64,000 bases of DNA from Micromonospora alfalfae (GTDB lineage: Bacteria; Actinomycetota; Actinomycetes; Mycobacteriales; Micromonosporaceae). The notes under the pieces were generated by a model. That model saw only the letters and a program-made list of their open reading frames with translations. It was not told the DNA's origin and made no database searches. Shown here in pieces: positions 33,710 through 42,366 of the stretch. The stretch lies in contig NZ_JAKKFH010000024.1 in the NCBI RefSeq assembly GCF_022230925.1, positions 1 through 64,000 of the forward strand. Direction: 5' to 3'. Every line of letters starts with the position of its first letter. The stretch's first letter is position 1. Made by a program: the position numbers and the translations under genes.

Positions 33710-34936
33710 GTGGCTGCCAACCTCTCCGCCGTGGTCGGCGTCGTCTCACTCGTCACCGCGTTGACCGCGGCCCTGCTGGCGGTGCTGCGGCTGCGGGCCC
33801 GCCGTGGCATCGCCACCGCCACCCAGCGGGCCACCTACGAGGTGCTGCACACCGCCGGCCTGGCCGCCGAGCCGCTGCGAGCGGGGTTGAGCGAGGCGGG
33901 CGCGGCGAAGGCCGTACGGCATCTGCGGGCGCTGGTGGGCGCGGTCGGGCTGGCGCTCACCGACGCCGACCGGCTGCTGGCCGTCGACGGGCGCGGCACG
34001 CACCACGGAGAGCAACTGCTCGCGGCGGCTCGGCGGACGGTGGACAGCGGCCGCTCGACGGTGCTGGGTGAGCAGGAACTGCACTGCGACCGGGTCGACT
34101 GCCCGGTCCGCGGGGCGGTGGTCGCGCCGTTGCTGGGGGCGGACGGCCGGGTGGTGGGCGCGCTGGTGGCGGTCGCCGACAGCCCGCCGCCTCCGGGGTT
34201 GGTGCAGGCCACCCTGGAGACGGCGCACTGGGCCGGCAACCAGCTCGCCCTGGCCGAGCTGGACTCGTCGCGGGAGCGACTTGCCCGCGCCGAGATCCGC
34301 GCGTTGCGGGCGCAGATCAGCCCGCACTTCATCTACAACGCGCTGACCGCGATCGGCTCGTTCGTCCGCACCGACCCGGAGCGGGCCCGGGAGCTGATCC
34401 TGGAGTTCGCGGAGTTCACCAGGTACTCGTTCCGGGCGCACGGGGAGTTCACCACGCTGGCCGAGGAGCTGCGGTCGATCGACCGCTACCTGACCATCGA
34501 GCGGGCCCGGTTCGGCGACCGGTTGCAGGTGCGGTTGCAGATCGCCCCGGAGGTGCTGCCTGTGACGCTGCCGTTCCTCTGCCTCCAGCCGCTGGTGGAG
34601 AACGCGGTTCGCCACGGGTTGTCCCGCAAGCCGGGCACGGGCATGGTGAGCATCGAGGCCCGGGACGCGGGAGCCGAATGCCACATCACGGTGGAGGACG
34701 ACGGAGTGGGAATGGATCCGACCACGCTGACCGCCGGCATCGCCGAGTTGGCCCGCGGCACCGGCGACCCTGGCGACGACACGGGCCAGCACGTCGGCCT
34801 CTCCAACGTCGACGAGCGGTTGCGCTCTGTCTTCGGGGACCGGTTCGGCCTGGTCGTGGAGACCGGCTTGGGCTCGGGCACGAAGGTGAGCATGCGGGTG
34901 CCGAAGTTCCACCCGGGCGTGCGGGCAGGGTCGTGA
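33710..34936 (+). CDS. LytS/YehU-type sensor histidine kinase
   Basis: A 408-residue kinase with one N-terminal membrane helix (residues 5-27), a GAF-like sensor section, then the His_kinase domain (RALRAQISPHFIYNALTAIGSF, phospho-His in SPHFIYN) and an HATPase (LQPLVENAVRHGL, DDGVGMD, HVGLSNVDERL). The GTGA overlap with the LytTR regulator fixes the pair. In other bacteria such pairs (BtsSR, YpdAB) sense pyruvate and control transporters; related actinomycete pairs often sit beside DUF485/SSS symporters like those at 40239-42296. Confidence 0.92.
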   Translation: MAANLSAVVGVVSLVTALTAALLAVLRLRARRGIATATQRATYEVLHTAGLAAEPLRAGLSEAGAAKAVRHLRALVGAVGLALTDADRLLAVDGRGTHHGEQLLAAARRTVDSGRSTVLGEQELHCDRVDCPVRGAVVAPLLGADGRVVGALVAVADSPPPPGLVQATLETAHWAGNQLALAELDSSRERLARAEIRALRAQISPHFIYNALTAIGSFVRTDPERARELILEFAEFTRYSFRAHGEFTTLAEELRSIDRYLTIERARFGDRLQVRLQIAPEVLPVTLPFLCLQPLVENAVRHGLSRKPGTGMVSIEARDAGAECHITVEDDGVGMDPTTLTAGIAELARGTGDPGDDTGQHVGLSNVDERLRSVFGDRFGLVVETGLGSGTKVSMRVPKFHPGVRAGS

Positions 34937-35721
34937 GCGAGCGGGCCGGGACGGGTGCGGTGAACGCGTCCGGTTTCCTGCGCGTCCTCGCTGTGGACGA
35001 CGAGCCGCCAGCGCTCGACGAGCTGGCGTACCACCTGCGGGCCGACCCCCGGGTGGCCCGGCTGCACACTGCCGGGGATGCCACCGAGGCGCTGCGGCTG
35101 CTTCGCGACGGCGACGTGGACGTGGTCTTCCTGGACATTCGGATGCCCGGCCTGGACGGCATGGAGCTGGCCCGGGTGTTGCGCCGCTTCGCTCGACCAC
35201 CGGCGATCGTGTTCGTCACCGCTTACGACGACGGCGCTGTGGACGCCTTCGATCTGGGTGCCACCGACTACGTGCGCAAACCCGTTCGGGCCGACCGGCT
35301 GGCCGAGTCGCTGCGTCGGGTGATCGGTTCGCGGGTGGTGCCGTCGCACCCGGCGGCGCTGGCCCGCGCGGAGGAGGACCCGACCATTCCCATCGAGTTG
35401 GCCGGCACCACCCGGATGCTGCCGCGCTCGGCGGTGCGCTGGGTGGAGGCGCAGGGCGACTACGCCCGGCTGCACACGGCGGACGGGTCGCACCTGGTGC
35501 GGGTCTCGCTGGCCACGCTGGCGGAGCGGTGGGCCGATGCCGGTTTCGTCCGGGTGCACCGGTCGTACCTGGTGCAGTTGAAGTTGATCGCGGAGTTGCG
35601 GCTGGTCAACTCCGGCTACGTGGTGGTGATCGATTCGACCGAGCTGCCGGTGAGCCGGCGGCACACCCGGGAGCTGAAGGACAAGCTGGTCAGGGCCGCG
35701 AAGCAGGATTGGAGTCGCTGA
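34933..35721 (+). CDS. LytTR-family response regulator
   Basis: A 262-residue regulator. The receiver domain (residues 15-130) has LAVDDEPPALDEL, phospho-Asp in VVFLDIRMPG and Lys in VRKPVRAD. The C-terminal LytTR DNA-binding domain (about 155-260) has VRWVEAQGDYARLHT, FVRVHRSYLVQL and LPVSRRHTRELK. Start GTG 34933 overlaps the kinase stop. LytTR proteins bind direct repeats upstream of target genes; none was identified. Confidence 0.94.
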   Translation: MSERAGTGAVNASGFLRVLAVDDEPPALDELAYHLRADPRVARLHTAGDATEALRLLRDGDVDVVFLDIRMPGLDGMELARVLRRFARPPAIVFVTAYDDGAVDAFDLGATDYVRKPVRADRLAESLRRVIGSRVVPSHPAALARAEEDPTIPIELAGTTRMLPRSAVRWVEAQGDYARLHTADGSHLVRVSLATLAERWADAGFVRVHRSYLVQLKLIAELRLVNSGYVVVIDSTELPVSRRHTRELKDKLVRAAKQDWSR

Positions 35722-35744
35722 GCCGGGAATGAAAGCAGCCCTAC

Positions 35745-35772
35745 CGTACGTTGTACGCTAGTCCGTACGACT
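35745..35772 (+). promoter_or_regulatory. GTAC-rich double palindrome upstream of the DUF5701 gene
   Basis: CGTAC-GTT-GTACG (35745-35757) is a perfect 5-3-5 palindrome, and AGTCCGTACGACT (35760-35772) is near-palindromic with the same CGTAC core. They end 15 bp before the GTG at 35788, where a repressor would overlap the promoter. The binding protein is unknown. Confidence 0.4.
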
Positions 35773-35787
35773 TCCGGGAGGCCTGCC

Positions 35788-36450
35788 GTGACCGAGACCC
35801 CGTTCGACGCCAAATCCGAGTTCGACAGCCAACTCGACCGACTGGTGCAGCTCGGTTACCCCGCCCTCGCCGGGCTGACCGAGAGCACCTTCCGCGACCT
35901 GGTCGCGCCACTGCGGGCCAGAGCGGTCGAGGGCACCGCCGGGCTGCCCGCCCCCACCGACGCCCGGGTGCCGTTCCTGCTGGTCACCACCCGAGACCTG
36001 ATCGGTGTGCCGGAACGGGTGGAGCTCACCACCCTGGCCGGCAAGCGCAAGCCCGGCGTCGTCGACCGGAACTACGCCGAGGACGACCTGCCCCGCTTCG
36101 ATCCGATCAAGGAGCTGGAGGTACCGGCCGGTCCGGCGTACCTGCTCTTCGACGTCGACCGGGGCGAGGAATTCCGCAACGTGGCACCGGCCACGGCCAT
36201 GGAGGGGATCACCGCTCAGGGCCGGTTGCCGCTGAGCATCGACGAGGGGCTCGCCTTCATCACGCTGCACCCGGCCGCGCTGGCGAGCAACAGGTGCTTC
36301 TCACTGGTCGGCTCCCGGTGCGGCGACAAGCGGGTGCCGGCGCTGTGGATCAGCCAGGGTGCACCCAAGCTGGGCTGGTGCTGGTACGGCAACCCGCACA
36401 CCTGGCTCGGCTCCGCCTCGGCCCGACCGGAGCGCATCGGCCTGGAGTGA
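35788..36450 (+). CDS. DUF5701 family protein
   Basis: A 220-residue soluble protein that I match to DUF5701 by its whole-length pattern: FDSQLDRLVQLGYPALAGL, VPFLLVTTRDLIGVPERV, AYLLFDVDRGEEFRN and the C-terminal LGWCWYGNPHTWLGSASA. No catalytic motif is known for this actinobacterial family. GGGAGG precedes the GTG at 35788. A palindromic operator candidate lies immediately upstream, so expression is probably regulated; gene stands alone between two two-component systems. Confidence 0.8.
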   Translation: MTETPFDAKSEFDSQLDRLVQLGYPALAGLTESTFRDLVAPLRARAVEGTAGLPAPTDARVPFLLVTTRDLIGVPERVELTTLAGKRKPGVVDRNYAEDDLPRFDPIKELEVPAGPAYLLFDVDRGEEFRNVAPATAMEGITAQGRLPLSIDEGLAFITLHPAALASNRCFSLVGSRCGDKRVPALWISQGAPKLGWCWYGNPHTWLGSASARPERIGLE

Positions 36451-36464
36451 CAGTCAGCCGCCGA

Positions 36465-36539
36465 TGATCGACACGGGTTCCCGAAAGTCGGGCCATCCCG
36501 CCGGCCGGATGGCCCGACTTCCGCACCTCGATTGGATCA
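36465..36539. repeat. dispersed palindromic repeat, copy 2
   Basis: A 75-bp inverted repeat. The inner arms GTCGGGCCATCC (36487-36498) and GGATGGCCCGAC (36507-36518) are perfect; the outer ends TGATCGACACGGGTTCCCG and the complement of CGGGTT-like CACCTCGATTGGATCA pair imperfectly. Ends, length and internal half-site match the copy at 3021-3097. It lies 15 bp after the DUF5701 stop. Confidence 0.75.
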
Positions 36540-36562
36540 AACCCGGCGGGTCAGAAGGTCGG

Positions 36563-36656
36563 TTGTCCACAACGAGGCGCCGGAGTTCGCACACGCCAGC
36601 CGGCATGCTGCCCGAGTTATCCACAGCCGCGACCGGTTCTCCACAGGTTATTCACA
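36563..36656 (+). promoter_or_regulatory. cluster of four DnaA-box-like 9-mers
   Basis: TTGTCCACA (36563-36571), TTATCCACA (36617-36625), TTCTCCACA (36637-36645) and TTATTCACA (36648-36656), all in the same orientation. The first equals the Streptomyces DnaA-box consensus and the second the E. coli one; the others differ by one base. The cluster ends 46 bp before the response-regulator start at 36702. dnaA and dnaN are absent, so this is not an ordinary oriC; it may be a DnaA-titration or DnaA-regulated promoter site. Confidence 0.65.
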
Positions 36657-36701
36657 ACGCAAACCACTGATCTCCACGGCCGCTCCCTACAGTCAGGACC
36701 C

Positions 36702-37382
36702 ATGAGCGCACGCCGGATACTGGTGGTCGAGGACGAACGGACCATCGCCGAGTCCATCGCCGCCCGGCTACGGGCCGAGGGTTTCACTGTGGAGATCGCG
36801 GCGGACGGGCCCAGCGCGGTCGCCCAGTTCCACACCGGACAGCCGGATCTCGTCGTCCTCGACGTGATGCTGCCGGGCTTCGACGGCCTGGAGGTGTGCC
36901 GCCGGATCCAGGCCGACCGGCCGGTGCCGGTGCTGATGCTCACCGCCCGGGACGACGAGACCGACCTGCTCGTGGGGCTGGCAGTCGGCGCGGACGACTA
37001 CCTCACCAAGCCGTTCTCGATGCGGGAACTCACCGCCCGGGTGCATGTCCTGCTGCGTCGGATGGAGCGGGCCGCCGCCACTCCCGCGCCGCCCGCCCTC
37101 CGCCTCGGCGACATCGAGATCAACGAGGCGGAGCGACGGGTCCGCCGGGCCGGGGCGGACGTGCACCTCACCCCGACCGAGTTCGACCTGCTGGTCCACC
37201 TCGCGGGGCGGCCCCGCACCGTGCTCCCCCGGGAACGGCTGCTCGCCGACGTCTGGGGGTGGTGCGACGGGAGCGGCACCCGCACCGTGGACAGCCACAT
37301 CAAGGCTCTGCGCCGCAAGCTGGGCGCCGACCTCATCCGCACGGTGCACGGGGTCGGCTACGCACTGGAGCTGCCGTCATGA
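36702..37382 (+). CDS. OmpR/PhoB-family response regulator
   Basis: A 226-residue regulator: acidic pocket VVEDERTIAE, phospho-Asp in LVVLDVMLPG, Thr in LMLTARDDETD, Lys in TKPFSMREL, and a winged helix with LTPTEFDLLVHL and VHGVGYAL. It leads a three-gene chain joined by ATGA overlaps with the kinase and a DUF4153 membrane protein. Its promoter region contains the DnaA-box-like cluster at 36563-36656. Confidence 0.94.
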   Translation: MSARRILVVEDERTIAESIAARLRAEGFTVEIAADGPSAVAQFHTGQPDLVVLDVMLPGFDGLEVCRRIQADRPVPVLMLTARDDETDLLVGLAVGADDYLTKPFSMRELTARVHVLLRRMERAAATPAPPALRLGDIEINEAERRVRRAGADVHLTPTEFDLLVHLAGRPRTVLPRERLLADVWGWCDGSGTRTVDSHIKALRRKLGADLIRTVHGVGYALELPS

Positions 37383-38461
37383 CGGCGACAGTGCTCACCT
37401 GGCTGGACCGGGTGCTGGAGTTGCTGCCCCGACCGTTGGACCCGGTGCGCTCGATCAAGCTGAAGCTGGGTGTGCTGCTTGTCGCCTCCGGGGCGGCCGG
37501 GCTCGCCTACTTCTCGTACGGCATCGGCTGGCCGCCGCCGATCACCTCGGCCACCGCCATCGCCGTCGCCCTGCTCACCTCGCAGGTGCTCGCCCACGGC
37601 ATGACCTCGCCGTTACGGGACATGACGGCTGCCGCCGGCGCGATGGCCCGCGGCGACTACACACGTCGGGTACGCGCCACCTCCCGCGACGAGGTCGGCG
37701 AGCTGGCCCAGGCGTTCAACAAGATGGCCGAGGATCTGCACGCCGCCGACCAGCGTCGACGCGAGCTGATCGCCAACGTCTCGCACGAGCTGCGTACGCC
37801 GATCACCGCGTTGCAGGGCGTGCTGGAGAACATGGTGGACGGGGTCGCCGACCCCGAACCGGCGGCGCTGCGTTCGGCGTTGGCCCAGACCGAACGGCTC
37901 GGGCACCTCGTCGCCGACCTGCTCGACCTGTCCCGACTCGACGCCGGGGTGGTGCCGCTGCGGCGCGTACGCCTGGACGTGGGGGACTTCCTCGACGAGG
38001 CGGTGGAGCACGCCACGGCCAGCGCGTCCGGCGCCGGGCTGGACGTGCGCTTCCAGCTCCGTGACCTGCCGACACCGCTGACGGTCCACGCGGACCCGTG
38101 GCGGCTGCACCAGGTCTTCGCGAACCTCCTCGACAACGCGGCCCGACACAGCCCACCCGGCGGCACGGTACGGGTGTGCGCCGAGGAACACGGCGACCAG
38201 CTCCGCTTCGAGGTGAGCGACGAGGGTCAGGGCATTCCGCCGGCCGAGCGTTCAAGGGTGTTCGAGCGGTTCACCCGCGGCGACCGTGCCGCCGGCGGCG
38301 GGACCGGTCTCGGCCTGGCCATCGCCCGGTGGGTCGTCGAACTGCACGGCGGGCGGATCGGTGTCCTCGACCCCGCCGGACCAGACCGGGGTGACCGGCC
38401 CGGCTGCCGCATTCAGGTCACCATCCCGTGCGACGGGCCATACCGAGAAGAGGCCGCATGA
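37379..38461 (+). CDS. sensor histidine kinase with HAMP domain
   Basis: A 360-residue kinase starting inside the regulator's stop codon. Two close membrane helices (about residues 33-50 and 58-77) leave almost no external sensor loop, then a HAMP domain (MTSPLRDMTAAAGAMARGDY), HisKA with NVSHELRTPITALQGVLENM, and HATPase with FANLLDNAARHS, DEGQGIPPAE and GTGLGLAIA. The tiny external part suggests it senses the membrane, or gets its signal from the co-encoded DUF4153 protein. Confidence 0.92.
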   Translation: MTATVLTWLDRVLELLPRPLDPVRSIKLKLGVLLVASGAAGLAYFSYGIGWPPPITSATAIAVALLTSQVLAHGMTSPLRDMTAAAGAMARGDYTRRVRATSRDEVGELAQAFNKMAEDLHAADQRRRELIANVSHELRTPITALQGVLENMVDGVADPEPAALRSALAQTERLGHLVADLLDLSRLDAGVVPLRRVRLDVGDFLDEAVEHATASASGAGLDVRFQLRDLPTPLTVHADPWRLHQVFANLLDNAARHSPPGGTVRVCAEEHGDQLRFEVSDEGQGIPPAERSRVFERFTRGDRAAGGGTGLGLAIARWVVELHGGRIGVLDPAGPDRGDRPGCRIQVTIPCDGPYREEAA

Positions 38462-40194
38462 CCAGCCCCGGCAGCACCCCACTCCCGGCCAGCGGACCGA
38501 CCGGACCGCAGGCCTCCCCGACCGTCGGCGCCGGCCCGGCCACACCGGCCGCCAGCCGGCCTCAGGCGTGGCCGGTCACACCCACCCCGCCCAGGCCACC
38601 GTCGCTGGTCCAACGCCGCTGGCCGGGGCCATCCGGCCCGGCCCGTCCGCAGGTGCTGGGGGCGCTGACGGCTGCGGCGGTCGTCGGCGCCTCGGTGCTC
38701 ACCATGGTTCGTCCGGGCCTCGGCTGGCTGGTCGCCGCCTTGGCCGCCACGGCAGCCCTCGTCACCGCCAGCGTCGTTCGTTCCGGGACGTCGTCCCCGG
38801 CGGCGAACCCCGTCACACCGACCGGCGAGGCGGCACCAACGGCTCCGGCGGGGCCGGCCGCTGCACCCGAGCCGACAGTCCAGGCGGTCTCCGCCCGTCC
38901 CGGTGCCACGGGGGCACCGGGGCGGGCGGAGCAGGCCATCTGGGCCGCCGCGACCGTCGCGTTGACAGCCGTCGGCACGGTCCGTGCGGCGGGCTGGCTC
39001 TTCGTCCTCTGCCTGCTCGCGGCGGCGGTGACCGGGACACTCGCGGTGACCGGCGGGCGAAGCCCGCTCGGCATGCTGGTCGCGGCGACGCTGCCGCCGG
39101 CCGCGACGGTACGGGCGCTCCCTTGGGCGGCACGCGGAATACGCGACACCCGCCCGACAGGGTCCGGGATCGGCTTCGGACGCATCCTCACCAGCCTTGC
39201 GATCTCCGCCGTCCTGCTGGCGCTGTTCGGGATGCTCTTCTCCTCCGCCGACGCGGTCTTCGCCGAACTGGTCGCCGGCCTGCTGCCGGACATCTCGCTA
39301 CCCGGCGTGATCGGCTGGACGGTCCGCCTGTTGCTGATCGGCGGCCCCCTGCTTGGTGGCGCGTACCTGGTCAGCCGCCCACCGGACCTGGAGGGTCTGC
39401 GACCGACGCCGTCACGACCGGCCCACCGACTGGAGTGGACCCTCCCGCTGGTGCTGCTCGACGCCCTGTTCGCCGTGTTCGTGCTGGTCCAACTGACTGT
39501 GTTGTTCGGCGGCGCGGGGCACGTGCTGCGTACGGCCGGGCTCACCTACGCCCAGTACGCCCGTGGCGGGTTCTGGCAACTGCTCGCCGTCACCGCGCTC
39601 ACCCTGCTGGTGATCGCGGTCGCCGCCCGCCGGGCGGCGACGGCCACCCGGGCGGACCGGCTGCTGGTCCGGGTCCTGCTCGGCACGCTCACCGCGCTCA
39701 GTCTGGTGATCGTCGCTTCGGCGCTCTACCGGATGCAGGTCTACGCCGACGCGTACGGCGCCACCCGGCTGCGGCTCGTCGTGACGACCATGGAGCTGTG
39801 GCTCGGGCTGCTCTTCCTCCTGGTCGGGGTCGCCGTGGTGCGGCTGCGGGCCGAGTGGCTGCCCAGGTTGGTGATCGGCACTGCGGTGCTGGCCCTGCTC
39901 GGGTTGGCACTTGTCAATCCCGACCGGCTGATCGCCGACCGGAACGTCGACAGGTATCTGAAGACCGGCCGGTTGGACGTCGACTACGTGTCCGGGCTGT
40001 CGGCCGACGCCGTACCGGCGCTGGCCCGACTGCCCGAACCGATGCGCACCTGCGCACTGACGCGAATCGCCGTCGAGCAGCCCCGGGACGGCCTCTGGGC
40101 GACGAACCTCGGCCGGCTGCGGGCCCGGGCGGAACTCGACACGATTCCGGTGAGCCACACCCTGACCTACTGTCTCGACCTGGAACGCTGGTGA
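38458..40194 (+). CDS. DUF4153/DUF4173 polytopic membrane protein
   Basis: A 578-residue protein from ATG 38458. A Pro/Ser/Thr-rich tail of about 55 residues is followed by around eleven transmembrane segments. FSSADAVFAELVAGLLPD and the YAQYARGGFWQLLAVTALTLLVIA stretch are characteristic of the DUF4173 (now DUF4153) family, which has no established function. Translational coupling to a regulator-kinase pair suggests it is a sensor partner or an auto-regulated target. A C-terminal extracytoplasmic section has two cysteines (MRTCALTR, LTYCLDLERW). Confidence 0.83.
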   Translation: MTSPGSTPLPASGPTGPQASPTVGAGPATPAASRPQAWPVTPTPPRPPSLVQRRWPGPSGPARPQVLGALTAAAVVGASVLTMVRPGLGWLVAALAATAALVTASVVRSGTSSPAANPVTPTGEAAPTAPAGPAAAPEPTVQAVSARPGATGAPGRAEQAIWAAATVALTAVGTVRAAGWLFVLCLLAAAVTGTLAVTGGRSPLGMLVAATLPPAATVRALPWAARGIRDTRPTGSGIGFGRILTSLAISAVLLALFGMLFSSADAVFAELVAGLLPDISLPGVIGWTVRLLLIGGPLLGGAYLVSRPPDLEGLRPTPSRPAHRLEWTLPLVLLDALFAVFVLVQLTVLFGGAGHVLRTAGLTYAQYARGGFWQLLAVTALTLLVIAVAARRAATATRADRLLVRVLLGTLTALSLVIVASALYRMQVYADAYGATRLRLVVTTMELWLGLLFLLVGVAVVRLRAEWLPRLVIGTAVLALLGLALVNPDRLIADRNVDRYLKTGRLDVDYVSGLSADAVPALARLPEPMRTCALTRIAVEQPRDGLWATNLGRLRARAELDTIPVSHTLTYCLDLERW

Positions 40195-40238
40195 GCACGA
40201 ACGCTTGACAATCGCGTACGGCGGGCGAGACTGCCGGG

Positions 40239-40652
40239 GTGGCCAAGCAACTCCCCGACGTCGGGTCGAGCGGTGCGGTACCGCCGCCCCGGCGGTCCCG
40301 GATCGTGCTGGCAGAGATCACCAGGCAGGACACCCGCGCCGAGCGGACCCGCGCCGAGCTGGCCCAGCAGACCCAGGTCGGCGAGGCGCTGGTCCGCGGC
40401 CTGGTCCGGGCGCAACTCGCGCTGGCGCTGCGGCTGTCCCTGGTGGTGGCCATCGGTCTGGGCGGGCTGCCCTGGCTGTTCGCGATCGCGCCCTCGCTCG
40501 GCCGGACCACAGTCGCCGGCGTCAACCTGCCGTGGCTGCTGCTCGGAGTGGTCTCCTTCCCGTTCCTGATCGCCGTCGGCTGGGCGTACGTACGGCTGGC
40601 CGAACGCAACGAGCAGGACTTCACCGACCTGGTGCAACGGCCGGAGCGCTGA
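40239..40652 (+). CDS. small membrane partner of SSS-family symporter (DUF485-like position)
   Basis: A 137-residue protein from GTG 40239 with a charged N-terminal helix (EITRQDTRAERTRAELAQQ), two transmembrane helices (about 68-86 and 99-120) and a short acidic tail. Topology and place directly before an SSS symporter match DUF485 proteins such as the one at 48288, though sequence similarity is weak. It probably assembles with or modulates the symporter, whose GTG follows its TGA without a gap. Confidence 0.75.
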   Translation: MAKQLPDVGSSGAVPPPRRSRIVLAEITRQDTRAERTRAELAQQTQVGEALVRGLVRAQLALALRLSLVVAIGLGGLPWLFAIAPSLGRTTVAGVNLPWLLLGVVSFPFLIAVGWAYVRLAERNEQDFTDLVQRPER

Positions 40653-42296
40653 GTGGGCAACGACTTCGTGGTCCCGGCCATCGTCGCGGTCACCCTGGTC
40701 ACCGTCGGGATCGGCTTCTACGGGCTGCGGTTGGCCCGGACCACGTCCGACTTCCTGGTGGCGTCGCGGGCGATCAGTCCCACCTGGAACGCCGCCGCCA
40801 TCGGCGGGGAGTACCTGTCGGCGGCGAGCTTCCTCGGCATCGCGGGGCTGGTCCTCAAGTACGGCGTGGACGTGCTCTGGTACCCGGTCGGGTTCGCCGC
40901 CGGTTACCTGGCCCTGCTGCTCTTCGTGGCCGCGCCGCTGCGCCGCTCCGGTGCGTTCACACTGCCCGACTTCTGCGAGGTGCGGCTGGGGTCGCGTCGG
41001 CTCCGCATCCTTGCCACCGCCTTCGTGATCTTCATCGGTTGGCTGTACCTGGTGCCGCAGCTCCAGGGCGCCGGGCTGACCCTGGCCACCGTGGCCGGCT
41101 CCCCGTACCCCCTCGGAGCCCTGCTGGTGGCGGCCGTGGTCACCGCGAACGTGGCGCTGGGCGGCATGCGTGCGATCACGTTCGTGCAGGCGTTCCAGTA
41201 CTGGCTCAAGCTGACCGCTCTCGCCGTACCGGTGATCTTCCTGGCCCTGCAGTGGCAGGCCGACGGCCGCCCGGCGGTGACCCCGCCCGACGGGCCGACG
41301 TTCCGGACCGCGACCACAGTCGTGGTCGAGCACCGCGCGACCCTCACCCTGCCCGACGGTGACATCCGGGAGGTACGCCCCGGCGACGAGTTGACCTTCG
41401 CCGCCGGTGATCCGGTGCCGGAGGTCTCCGGGGTGGCCACCGATGCCAACGACTGGTTGCTGCCCAGCGCCGCCGGTGACGACGACCGGGGCCTGTTCGC
41501 CACGTACTCGCTGATCCTGGCCACCTTCCTGGGCACCATGGGCCTGCCGCACGTGCTGGTGCGCTTCTACACCAATCCGGACGGCGCGGCGGCCCGTCGG
41601 ACCACACTGGTCGTGCTGGCGTTGGTCGGCGCGTTCTACCTGCTGCCCACCCTGTACGGAGTCCTCGGCCGGATCTACACCCCGCAGCTGCTGCTCAGCG
41701 GCCAGACCGACGCGGTGGTGGTGCTGCTACCCGAAGCGGCCCTGGGTGACGGCCTGACCGGGCGGCTACTCGCCGCGCTGGTCGCCGCGGGCGCCTTCGC
41801 GGCGTTCCTCTCCACCTCGTCCGGCCTGCTGACCAGCGTCGCCGGGGTGATCTCGACGGACGTGCTCGGCCGGGGCTCGGTACGCGGGTTCCGGCTGGCC
41901 ACCGTCATCGCCGGTGGTGTGCCAGCGGTGCTGGCGCTGCACGTCTCCGGGCTGGACGTGTCGCAGGTCGTCGGGCTGGCCTTCGCGGTCGCCGCGTCGA
42001 GTTTCTGCCCGCTGCTGGTGCTCGGCATCTGGTGGCGTGGGTTGACGGATGTGGGCGCCACCGCCGGTGTGGTGGCCGGCGGCGGCGCGGCGATCGGCGC
42101 GGTCCTGGTCACGGTGCTCGGTCCACCGCTGTCCGGCTGGCCGGCCACACTCATCGCGCAGCCGGCCGCCTGGACGGTGCCGCTGGCCTTCACGGTGATG
42201 GTCGCCGTGTCGATGGCGACCCGTCGCCGGGCCCCGGCCGACGTCGCCGCCACAATGCTCCGCCTACACACCCCGGAAGCCCTGCGGATGCAGTGA
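40653..42296 (+). CDS. sodium:solute symporter (SSS family), cation-acetate/monocarboxylate type
   Basis: A 547-residue protein with about 13 helices. IGGEYLSAASFLGIAGL and LGTMGLPHVLVRFYTNPD are hallmarks of the ActP/MctC branch that takes up acetate, pyruvate or propionate with Na+. An extracytoplasmic insert of about 70 residues (VTPPDGPTFRTATTVVVEHRATL) is unusual for ActP. It is paralogous to the symporter at 48631. The LytS/LytTR pair at 33710-35721 is a candidate regulator, being linked to such transporters elsewhere. Confidence 0.93.
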   Translation: MGNDFVVPAIVAVTLVTVGIGFYGLRLARTTSDFLVASRAISPTWNAAAIGGEYLSAASFLGIAGLVLKYGVDVLWYPVGFAAGYLALLLFVAAPLRRSGAFTLPDFCEVRLGSRRLRILATAFVIFIGWLYLVPQLQGAGLTLATVAGSPYPLGALLVAAVVTANVALGGMRAITFVQAFQYWLKLTALAVPVIFLALQWQADGRPAVTPPDGPTFRTATTVVVEHRATLTLPDGDIREVRPGDELTFAAGDPVPEVSGVATDANDWLLPSAAGDDDRGLFATYSLILATFLGTMGLPHVLVRFYTNPDGAAARRTTLVVLALVGAFYLLPTLYGVLGRIYTPQLLLSGQTDAVVVLLPEAALGDGLTGRLLAALVAAGAFAAFLSTSSGLLTSVAGVISTDVLGRGSVRGFRLATVIAGGVPAVLALHVSGLDVSQVVGLAFAVAASSFCPLLVLGIWWRGLTDVGATAGVVAGGGAAIGAVLVTVLGPPLSGWPATLIAQPAAWTVPLAFTVMVAVSMATRRRAPADVAATMLRLHTPEALRMQ

Positions 42297-42354
42297 TCAC
42301 CGCTGCCAACCGGCGGGGCGCAATCGAGGGCTGAGGTGGCCACCGAGGACTTAC

Positions 42355-42360
42355 TACACT
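42355..42360 (+). promoter_or_regulatory. -10 element for a leaderless toxin-operon transcript
   Basis: TACACT ends six bases before the GTG at 42367, so transcription would begin at the start codon. There is no ribosome-binding sequence before that GTG, which fits a leaderless message. No convincing -35 is seen. Confidence 0.4.
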
Positions 42361-42366
42361 GCGTTC

